Below, piece by piece: positions 28,781-34,544 of a DNA stretch of 34,544 nucleotides (within the stretch, counting starts at the first letter, position 1; every line of letters begins with the position of its first letter). Below the pieces are notes generated by a model. That model ran no database searches. It was given only the letters and a program-made list of their open reading frames with translations, and had not been told where the DNA came from. Source of the stretch: Bradyrhizobium sp. (lineage in GTDB: Bacteria; Pseudomonadota; Alphaproteobacteria; Rhizobiales; Xanthobacteraceae); the NCBI RefSeq assembly GCF_027307225.1, contig NZ_DAHUXJ010000037.1, forward strand, positions 1-34,544, read 5' to 3'. Position numbers and translations under genes: made by a program.

Positions 28781-28856
28781 CTAGTGGTCCTTCGATTCCA
28801 ACATTTGCGAAGGTGCCTGCCGAGACGGGACGCAAATGTTGGAATCGGACCACTAG
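28781..28856. repeat. CTAG-bounded hairpin D (76 bp), right half of composite 2
   Basis: Left arm: outer stem CTAGTGGTCC (28781-28790), an unpaired TTC (28791-28793) and a 16-nt inner stem (28794-28809). Loop: 21 nt (28810-28830). Right arm: inner stem 28831-28846 and outer stem GGACCACTAG (28847-28856). All 26 pairs are perfect. It starts 13 bases after hairpin C. Its terminal CTAG contains the stop codon of the minus-strand basic-protein gene. Confidence 0.9.
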
Positions 28857-29083
28857 CTGGACTTGCGCTTGGCTTTCCTGCCGGTCTTGCGGCTTGAGGC
28901 CTTCTTCGGCACCTTGCGTCCGGCGGCGCGCGCTTCGGAGAGACCGATCGCGATGGCCTGCTTGCGGCTCTTGACCTTGCGCCCCGAACGGCCGCTCTTC
29001 AATGTGCCCGCCTTGCGCTTCTTCATCACGCGTTCGACCGAGCTTGAGGCTTTCTTCGAATATTTCCGTGCCTTGCGTGCCAT
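28853..29083 (-). CDS. Short lysine/arginine-rich protein (DUF6496-like)
   Basis: 76 residues, very basic, with no membrane segment. The middle part, KAGTLKSGRSGRKVKSRKQA followed by IAIGLSEARAAGRKVPKK, is the recurring core of a family I recall as DUF6496. Its function is unknown; nucleic-acid binding is a guess from charge. The ATG at 29083 has GGGAGAAAA upstream. The same frame stays open further upstream with plausible codon use, so a longer N terminus cannot be excluded. The stop codon TAG is provided by the terminal CTAG of hairpin D, so the mRNA would fold into that hairpin immediately after translation ends. Confidence 0.8.
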   Translation of the reverse strand: MARKARKYSKKASSSVERVMKKRKAGTLKSGRSGRKVKSRKQAIAIGLSEARAAGRKVPKKASSRKTGRKAKRKSS

Positions 29084-29243
29084 TACTTTTTTCTCCCGCT
29101 GGAACGAATTCAATCGCCTGCTGCACCGATCCCAATCGTCGGCCAGCGCGAAGGTTCCAGCTTGCCTCTTGCACAGGCGTGCGTATTCCCGTGGCGTAAT
29201 GCGCCCGGGCTTTTCAAGTCGACGTCCCTCGCGAGATCGAAGG

Positions 29244-29352
29244 GCGCAGGGAATGCCGGATGCCTGACGCACCCGCGGCCTTGTGTGCAAGGTTAGAAAG
29301 CACACAAGTTAGTCACCACAGGTTCGCCGAAACAATCCGGCATTCCCTGCGC
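29244..29352. repeat. Nested inverted repeat (18-bp outer, 8-bp inner stem)
   Basis: An outer stem, GCGCAGGGAATGCCGGAT (29244-29261), pairs perfectly with 29335-29352. Inside it TTGTGTGC (29281-29288) pairs with GCACACAA (29300-29307) around an 11-nt loop. The whole could fold as one branched RNA of about 110 nt or a cruciform. Confidence 0.75.
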
Positions 29353-29723
29353 GATGGTTTTAACGGCTTATTCCGAGCTCTCTCTGGTGATCGGGCTTTC
29401 TTGTCACCATCCCCGCGCAATGCAAAGCATTGTCGCGAGTTGACGCCAGCGTCGAGGCGCCAAGACCACACGACTTCGCCGTCCACGGCCTCGCCACTCG
29501 TCAGCTGGCGATACCTTGTCCACCGCATCCCGCACTCCACGTTCGTGACGATCGCGATACGCCCCTCCTGATTGAGGCGGGATGGCGCGGGCTTGTAGAG
29601 ATGATTTGCCCGACGGGTGAAACGAAATATTTTTTCGCGGGGGACTGGACACTAGAATCGACGTTGATCGGACTGTCCAATTTCGATTTTTGGCGCAACC
29701 GGATTTCTCGCGGTTTCTCTCGT

Positions 29724-29770
29724 GTCCCGGACGCGGCGCGGCATGACATGACGCGACGCAGATCCGGGAC
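29724..29770. repeat. REP-like hairpin
   Basis: GTCCCGGA (29724-29731) pairs with TCCGGGAC (29763-29770). The stem continues inward with GCG/CGC and CGCG/CGCG separated by single mismatches, around an AT-richer loop. It resembles the extragenic palindromes I recall from Bradyrhizobium genomes. It is not related in sequence to the CTAG hairpins. Confidence 0.55.
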
Positions 29771-29815
29771 CCAAGCAAAGGCTGGTCTCAGTTCAGGATA
29801 ATGGACCCCGGACCA

Positions 29816-29841
29816 CTTGTGCGGTGGATTTGACATTCGAC
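29816..29841 (+). repeat. Solitary half of a CTAG-family hairpin
   Basis: 29816-29839 matches the left arm of hairpin C at 21 of 24 positions. The inner-stem part GGATTTGACATTCG is identical. The outer part CTTGTGCGGT is closer to hairpin A. The complementary right arm is not found in the following 150 bases, so this is a truncated or decayed copy. Confidence 0.7.
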
Positions 29842-29854
29842 CAGGCGCCGCGAA

Positions 29855-30000
29855 ATCGTCGACCACACCCATGTCATCCACGAACCATGCAAGCTGCCGG
29901 TCGTCATCAGCGCGGAGGAAGCGGCGCGGCCAATGATGCCGCCGGGGCTGAAATACAAGGCGGCGCTAAGCGTAACGGGCACGTCCTGCAGCGGGTACGT
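29855..30000 (+). pseudogene. Coding-like remnant, product unrecognised
   Basis: In the plus-strand frame beginning ATC at 29855, about 49 codons run with G or C at almost every third position, giving IVDHTHVIHEPCKLPVVISA and then a stretch containing ARPMMPPGLKYKAALSV. The frame is closed upstream by a TGA inside the half-hairpin at 29816-29841. Downstream it runs into the antisense of the binding-protein gene. There is no start codon or ribosome site. I do not recognise the protein. It looks like a fragment of a lost gene cut at the repeat. Confidence 0.35.
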
Positions 30001-31350
30001 TCAAGTGTATTCGCCGAGATTGCAGCCGAACGCATCGGGTTTCTGCATCAGGCCCTCGCCAGGCACGATCGCGACGACACCGTAAGAATCATGCTTGTTC
30101 TTCATGTCCTTTTCTATCCTGCCCTTGACGATGATGACGGGACGGACGCACTGGTGATCTTCCGGGCGGTAGTGGACATCGCCGACCAGCGAAGGGATGG
30201 TTTCGCCTTTCTCGTAAGCCCGGATGATATCGGGCGGATAGAAGCTGCCGGCCTGCTCGACCATGCGAGCCCAATGCGCGAAGCTGATATAGGCGTTCGC
30301 GGCACCCCACTCCGGCTTGTATCCGTACTTCCTGTCGAAAGCGTCGTTGAACAATTTGGCGAGCGGGTATTTGTCCTCGATCGTCCACCAGTAGTCGGTG
30401 GCCGCGAAGACGTCCTGCATCAGGCCGCCGCTGTCGCGAGCGATGAACGGACTCAGGGCGGGGAAGACAAGCTTCATCTTGTCCAGAACGCCGAACTGCT
30501 TGGCCTGTTGAGTCGAGAGTACTGCGTCATGCCCCCAGTTGACATTGATCAGGACGTCCGCGCCGGAGTGGACAACGTTCAGCAGATATGACGAGTAGTC
30601 GGGCGCGCCGAGCGGCGCGACCTGATCGGTCGCGGTGGTCCATCCGGAGGTCGCAAGATAGTCCTGCATCGATTTCGTGACGGTATGCCCATAGTTGTAG
30701 TCCGGCGTCAGGTAGGCCGCCCTTTTGTTCTTGCCGAAGCTCGCCACCATGATCGGGCCGATCGCGGCCGCCGCGGTCTGGCCGTAGAAACACTGGCGGA
30801 AGCCGTAGCGGACACAATCCTTGCCGGTGGTGTCGTTGGAGGCGGAGATGCCGGTGACATAGAGTACCTTTTCGCGCTGCGCGAGCTTGTTCAGCGCCAC
30901 CGCGACTGCGCTTGAGGTCGAGCCCGTCATCAGCACCGCCTTGTTCTCGGTGATGAAGCGTTGCTGGGCTTGCACCGCCTCGTTGGGCCTTGCAGCGGAA
31001 TCGGCGACTCCGATTTTCAGTTGCTTGCCAAGTACGCCCTTGCTGGTCTTCGGCGATATTTTCTTAATGAGGTCATTGCCGCTATTGATGTGTTCGACCG
31101 CGAGCTCCCAGCCCTTGAGCTCGTCTTCGCCCTGTTCGGCATAGGTGCCAGTGCGCGGCACAGCGATACCGATGAACACCGACGAGCCTGATGAGCCGGC
31201 GGGATAAGTGCCAAGTGCGCGATGATCTTGGGCGAGCGCGATCGGCATTACCGCTGGAAGCATCGCCCCGCCGGCCAGTCCTGCCGCGGTATGCAGGAGC
31301 CCGCGACGGGAAATCAGGAAACGGAAATTATCATTCTTGTTCCTCATCAT
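30001..31350 (-). CDS. Periplasmic amino-acid/amide-type ABC substrate-binding protein (Tat signal)
   Basis: 449 residues of the Leu/Ile/Val- and amide-binding family (periplasmic-binding fold type I). The N terminus has a twin-arginine motif, SRRGLL (14-19), then a hydrophobic run and an ALAQ cleavage site near residue 40. The mature part begins with the family pattern SVFIGIAVPRTGTYAEQGED. The start at 31350 is chosen because GGGAGGG lies five bases upstream; a second ATG follows immediately. The ligand is unknown; relatives bind branched-chain amino acids, urea or short amides. No permease or ATPase gene is beside it, so it either serves a transporter encoded elsewhere or is left over from a lost operon. 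Confidence 0.88.
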   Translation of the reverse strand: MMRNKNDNFRFLISRRGLLHTAAGLAGGAMLPAVMPIALAQDHRALGTYPAGSSGSSVFIGIAVPRTGTYAEQGEDELKGWELAVEHINSGNDLIKKISPKTSKGVLGKQLKIGVADSAARPNEAVQAQQRFITENKAVLMTGSTSSAVAVALNKLAQREKVLYVTGISASNDTTGKDCVRYGFRQCFYGQTAAAAIGPIMVASFGKNKRAAYLTPDYNYGHTVTKSMQDYLATSGWTTATDQVAPLGAPDYSSYLLNVVHSGADVLINVNWGHDAVLSTQQAKQFGVLDKMKLVFPALSPFIARDSGGLMQDVFAATDYWWTIEDKYPLAKLFNDAFDRKYGYKPEWGAANAYISFAHWARMVEQAGSFYPPDIIRAYEKGETIPSLVGDVHYRPEDHQCVRPVIIVKGRIEKDMKNKHDSYGVVAIVPGEGLMQKPDAFGCNLGEYT

Positions 31351-31801
31351 CAAAACCCTCCCGAAGTTGCGCATCATTTGTCTTGTTGCGCCGACGCGGG
31401 TTCACACCTATCGCCTCGCCGCGACGAGCAGACGTGTTGGTCGCTCTGACATAAGCAAGCAAAGGGCCGGAAGCAGTTATAGCAAGAAACCGTCTCGGCC
31501 GGGAGGACGGCAAGCCGGTCGCCTGGACAATTGCTCTTCGCGATGTGACGTCGAGCCGGTGAACGCGCGCGCTCGTCTTCCGCCAATGCTATCAGTCAAG
31601 CTGACTGACCTATTTGCCAAGATTCGGCGTCGCGTCTCGTTCGGTGCAAGCGCTGCGGCGCTTGAGTCCGCTATTAAGGGCGCCAAACGCAGAGGTTGGC
31701 TGATTTCGCGAAAGCTGGCCCGCGTTTAGTTAAAAGAACTGATCTTGAGATCGATCGTGGAGATGCTGAAAGGTTGCGCTCAAGAGACAACGGCGGGGGG
31801 A
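31351..31801. other. Gene-poor region with an operator-like palindrome
   Basis: This gap lies upstream of the binding-protein gene and downstream of the hydrolase gene. I find no convincing gene. A plus-strand frame ending at 31729 has mixed third-base use and no ribosome site. The notable signal is a perfect palindrome at 31592-31608. Confidence 0.45.
31592..31608. promoter_or_regulatory. Operator-like palindrome TCAGTCA-AGC-TGACTGA
   Basis: Seven-base perfect arms around a 3-base centre. The size and symmetry fit a dimeric TetR- or GntR-type repressor site. It lies about 240 bases upstream of the binding-protein start, on the promoter side. No regulator gene of either family is in the window. 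Confidence 0.35.
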
Positions 31802-32488
31802 CTAGCGTGTCAGGCCTCTTTCGTACGCAAGAAGGTGTTCAGTCAGTCCTTCAGGATTCGATAGGGCCACGAGATGACCGCCGGGAATTTCCTCTACCTC
31901 CTTTCCAAGCCTTTCACGCGCGACACGCTGTTGAAATTCGACCGGAAAAAAGCGGTCGTCTCTTCCCGCGAGAACATGGATAGGGATGTCAGGCCAGCGC
32001 GTGAAGCGGCAGGGTTCGCTGAACACGATCTCGGCTTCTTCACGGGGTCGTTGCGGACCGGCACGCAGTACGTCCTGCGACACGTCATGCAGAAAGTAGG
32101 TTCCCAGGTCGAATTCCGTCGGATAGCCGCGGCGCGTAGCAGCTTGTTCCCGCGCTTCGATCGCGCTTGTTGCGCCCCACCATTGACCAGCAGTCTCGTC
32201 GGGCTTTGGGATCATCGCGTTGACGAAAACGACCATCCGCACGGGGGCACGCCCGCAAACAAGCGGTGCCGTGAAGCCGCCTAACGACTGAGCGACCAGA
32301 ATCACGCGACTTCGTCCCGCCATCCTTCGAACGACGATGTCCGCGTACGCCGTGAGACCCGCTTGCGTGTCGTCGCCAGGCAGATCGACCGCGAAAGATT
32401 GGTGTCCTGCCGCGTCAATAAGCGGAACGACGCGGTGCCAATACCAAGCCATGCCGCCAGCTCCGGGAACAAAGACGAATGATGCCAT
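31802..32488 (-). CDS. Alpha/beta-hydrolase-fold protein
   Basis: 228 residues. The fold opens with FVFVPGAGGMAWYWHRVVPL, the typical oxyanion-loop and first-strand region. The nucleophile elbow is AQSLGG with Ser68 (Ala in place of the first Gly of GxSxG). The acid is Asp177 or Asp178 (LAGRDDRF) and the base is His205 (IPGGHLVAL), so the catalytic triad is complete. No signal peptide is seen. It resembles the small esterase / hydroxynitrile-lyase-like subgroup, and the substrate is unknown. GGAGAAG precedes the ATG. It stands alone between the binding-protein gene and kdpE. Confidence 0.85.
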   Translation of the reverse strand: MASFVFVPGAGGMAWYWHRVVPLIDAAGHQSFAVDLPGDDTQAGLTAYADIVVRRMAGRSRVILVAQSLGGFTAPLVCGRAPVRMVVFVNAMIPKPDETAGQWWGATSAIEAREQAATRRGYPTEFDLGTYFLHDVSQDVLRAGPQRPREEAEIVFSEPCRFTRWPDIPIHVLAGRDDRFFPVEFQQRVARERLGKEVEEIPGGHLVALSNPEGLTEHLLAYERGLTR

Positions 32489-32688
32489 TGATTTCTTCTC
32501 CGTCGTTGTCGAATTATTTGCTCAACGAAGCTTGGCCTGCTTGATAATGATTGATGTGGGGACCCGCCTGCTTGTCGGCTCCGGGTCAAGAAGCGGCGTC
32601 GGAAATTTAACCACGCTCCTCCGCTTAACCCCAAAGCAGACATCTCGCGACCGATGATGACGTCGGATGAGTCCGCTATTGCGGCAAC

Positions 32689-33378
32689 CTAATCCTGCGC
32701 CTTCAGCCGATAGCCGATGCCGGTCTCGGTCAGCACGAATTGCGGACGCTCCGGATCGGTCTCGATCTTCTGACGGAGCTGGCGCACGTAGACGCGCAGA
32801 TATTGCGCGTCCGTCATTTCGTCCCAGAGTTCCTTCAGCAGAAACCGGTGGGTGAGGACCTTGCCGGCATGCTGCACCAGCACGCGCAAGAGGTCATACT
32901 CCTTCGGCGACAGCTTGACCTCGCGATCTCCGACCTTGACGATGCGGCGAACGAGATCGACCGAAAGATCGCCGGCGCGAAATACCGGGCGCTCGCCGTG
33001 GACCTGCAACTGATGCCGGAGCGCGGCGCGCATTCGCGCCAATAATTCATCCATGCCGAACGGCTTGGTCAGGTAATCGTCGGCGCCAAGATCGAGCGCC
33101 TGAACCTTGCCGGCCTCGTCGCCACGGCTCGACAGCACCACGATCGGAACGCCGTCGTTGCGGCCGCGGATCATCCGCAACAGCTCGTGCCCCCGTATGT
33201 CGGGCAGCCCGAGATCGAGAATGATCAGAGCCGGGTCATGGCCAAGCAATTCCAGTCCGGTCTTGCCGTTCGGCGCCTCCAGGATTTCGTAGCCCTGCGT
33301 GCTCAGCCCCATCCGCAGCAATTTGCGGATCGGCGGCTCGTCGTCGATGACAAGGACCTTGATCGGGTTTGCGCTCAT
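32689..33378 (-). CDS. kdpE: Two-component response regulator KdpE
   Basis: 229 residues. The receiver domain (about 5-120) has acidic residues DDE at 12-14, phospho-acceptor Asp55 (IILDLGLP) and Lys105 (YLTKPFG). The C-terminal winged-helix DNA-binding domain is of OmpR type (LSPKEYDLLRVLVQHAGKVL near 155-175). KdpE activates the high-affinity potassium transporter operon kdpFABC. The ATG overlaps the stop of kdpD (ATGA read on the minus strand), so kdpD and kdpE are translationally coupled. Confidence 0.93.
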   Translation of the reverse strand: MSANPIKVLVIDDEPPIRKLLRMGLSTQGYEILEAPNGKTGLELLGHDPALIILDLGLPDIRGHELLRMIRGRNDGVPIVVLSSRGDEAGKVQALDLGADDYLTKPFGMDELLARMRAALRHQLQVHGERPVFRAGDLSVDLVRRIVKVGDREVKLSPKEYDLLRVLVQHAGKVLTHRFLLKELWDEMTDAQYLRVYVRQLRQKIETDPERPQFVLTETGIGYRLKAQD

Positions 33379-34544
33379 GCGGCGGTATCCAGTGCGTTTG
33401 AAGCAGAGGGCGCAACAGGCAGGCGAATGGTCAGCACCGCCCCGCTGCGGTCGGAACGATTATTTGCAGAAATCGTGCCGCCCATCGCCTCGACGAAGCC
33501 GCGGGCAATCGCAAGCCCAAGTCCCGTGCCGGGGCGGACGTGATCGCCCTTCTGGGCGCGGTAGAACTTGTCGAACACGCTTTCCAGTTCGGAATGCGGA
33601 ATGCCCTCGCCTTCGTCGAGAATCTGAAGCGTGACGAAATCCCTGTCCCGCCAGCCCCGGATCGATACCGTCGTTTCCGCCGGGGCATATTTGGCGGCGT
33701 TATCCAACAGGTTGAACAGCGCCTGTTCGAACAACACAGCGTCAAGTTCGAGCATCGGCAAATCGGCCTCGAGCTCCAGCGATATCCTGTGGTGGACGAG
33801 GATCTTTCCGGCGCGGCGCAGCGCGCTGCCGACAATCTCGCCGACATCGTGCCGCGCGGTGTTCGGCTTGATCGCACCTGATTCCAGCTTGGTCATGTCG
33901 AGCAGGTTGGCGATGAAACGATTGAGCCGTTCGGACTCGTCGATGACAGTCGCCAGAAGATCGCGCTTCTCGGCGTCCGTCAGCCCGCCGGCGAGATCGC
34001 GCATGGTGGAGGCGGCTCCCAGCACCGAGGCCAGCGGCGTCTTGAGATCGTGCGAGATCGACGTGAGCAACGCCGAACGCAGGCGATCGGATTCCACCGT
34101 GCGCTTGACGCGGTCCATGTCCTCCACCAGCAGCACGCGTTCGATCGCGAGCGCGCCCTGGTCAACCAGCGCGTCGAGCAGGCGGCGCTGGTCGGGGGTC
34201 AGAAGCGGACCGCTCTTGTCGTCATCGATGCCGATGACGCCGATCAGCCCGCGTCCGGTTCGCATCGGCAAAAACAGGCGCCTGGCGCCCGGCAGCGTAT
34301 CGGACCCACGTCCCGCCGCGCGGTCGTTGCCCCAGGCCCAGTTGGCCGCGGCAAGATCGACCTTGTCGAGGCGATCTTCCGGCGGATAGCCCGCTTTCAC
34401 GGTCAACACACCGTTCTCCGGCAAGAGCAACACCACGCGAACCTTCAGCATCAATGCGGTCTGGTAGGCGGACGCCCACAGCACGTCGTCGAGAGTGCCG
34501 GTTCCTGCCAATTTGCGGCTGAAGGCGTAGAGCTGCTCGGTGGT
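33375..34544 (-). CDS. kdpD: Sensor histidine kinase KdpD, C-terminal part (gene continues past the window)
   Basis: 389 residues of the C-terminal part; the 5' end lies beyond position 34544. The visible protein starts in the KdpD segment TTEQLYAFSRKLAG, covers a GAF-like domain, then the histidine kinase core: phospho-accepting His in SISHDLKTPLASVLG, the N box LFNLLDNAAKYAP, and the G boxes DEGEGIP and GTGLGLAI. In characterised relatives it senses potassium limitation or osmotic stress and phosphorylates KdpE. The N-terminal KdpD and UspA-type domains, the four membrane helices and kdpFABC would lie outside this window. Confidence 0.94.
   Translation of the reverse strand, partial: TTEQLYAFSRKLAGTGTLDDVLWASAYQTALMLKVRVVLLLPENGVLTVKAGYPPEDRLDKVDLAAANWAWGNDRAAGRGSDTLPGARRLFLPMRTGRGLIGVIGIDDDKSGPLLTPDQRRLLDALVDQGALAIERVLLVEDMDRVKRTVESDRLRSALLTSISHDLKTPLASVLGAASTMRDLAGGLTDAEKRDLLATVIDESERLNRFIANLLDMTKLESGAIKPNTARHDVGEIVGSALRRAGKILVHHRISLELEADLPMLELDAVLFEQALFNLLDNAAKYAPAETTVSIRGWRDRDFVTLQILDEGEGIPHSELESVFDKFYRAQKGDHVRPGTGLGLAIARGFVEAMGGTISANNRSDRSGAVLTIRLPVAPSASNALDTAA

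Larger units (their letters stand above)
29084..30000. other. Repeat-rich intergenic region
   Basis: This 917-base gap holds, in order: a nested inverted repeat (29244-29352); further sequence to about 29640 that resembles a repeat I recall from many Bradyrhizobium intergenic regions (unverified); a REP-like hairpin (29724-29770); half of a CTAG-family hairpin (29816-29841); and a short stretch of coding-like sequence (29855-30000). Open frames across 29260-29780 on both strands look like artefacts of the repeat and not genes. Confidence 0.6.

Noticed and set aside
29260..29780. Short open frames on both strands that resemble hypothetical proteins annotated in related genomes
   Set aside because: They follow the repeat sequence and not a coding pattern: there are no ribosome sites and third-base use is inconsistent.
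31337..31450. sigma70-type promoter for the binding-protein gene
   Set aside because: TATAAC-like and TTGCCG-like hexamers exist upstream, but their spacing (26 bases) is wrong.
31588..31729. Possible 46-residue plus-strand gene ending at 31729
   Set aside because: There is no ribosome site, third-base use is mixed unlike the neighbours, and its start region overlaps the operator-like palindrome.

Overview
The window looks like a chromosomal segment of a Bradyrhizobium-type alphaproteobacterium (Nitrobacteraceae). This rests on strong G/C preference at third codon positions, a transaldolase fused to phosphoglucose isomerase, candidate EcfG general-stress promoters (GGAAC-N16/17-cGTT), twin-arginine signals, a LigD with phosphoesterase-ligase-polymerase order, and intergenic repeats that I recall, unverified, as common in Bradyrhizobium. 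I see no tRNA, rRNA, CRISPR array, intact insertion sequence or phage gene.

Layout. 1-233 has no gene. 234-1493 (-) is a Tat-exported FMN hydroxyacid dehydrogenase with an embedded CXXCH motif. A divergent gap with two large hairpins precedes a tight + strand operon (1962-9434): tal-pgi, gnd, zwf, pgl, gntK and a HAD phosphatase. It covers the oxidative pentose phosphate pathway, gluconate entry and the link back to hexose phosphate. It converges on a - strand pair, malQ then a GH15 glucanase (13237-9447), with a palindrome shared by the two stop codons. From a shared stress-type promoter region, treS-glgB-glgX-treZ-treY (13438-25649, +) runs divergently. Together these genes can branch and debranch glycogen, turn malto-oligosaccharides into trehalose (TreY/TreZ) and interconvert trehalose and maltose (TreS). 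MalQ and the GH15 enzyme recycle the short glucans. The kinase half of TreS has lost both expected metal-ligand residues, and no glgE lies here.

Then come a small glycine-rich membrane protein behind a candidate stress promoter (25761-25925), ligD (25941-28562, -), a second double hairpin, a short basic DUF6496-like protein (28853-29083, -), a roughly 900-base repeat-rich gap, an orphan Tat-exported amino-acid/amide-type binding protein (30001-31350, -), an alpha/beta hydrolase (31802-32488, -), and kdpE plus the 3' part of kdpD (32689-34544, -).

The strongest unexplained signal is a pair of 167-bp composite elements, at 1703-1869 and 28690-28856. Each consists of two CTAG-bounded hairpins of 78 and 76 bp, separated by exactly 13 bp, with a 3-nt bulge exactly 10 bp from each hairpin base. 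The bulged arms face each other across the spacer. Stem sequences differ between the copies, but the changes are compensated in both arms. In each locus the two hairpins share the same stem core (GAAGTT in one, ACATT in the other). A lone half-hairpin of the same family lies at 29816-29841. I cannot name this family; BIME/REP-like DNA or a structured RNA are the main possibilities.
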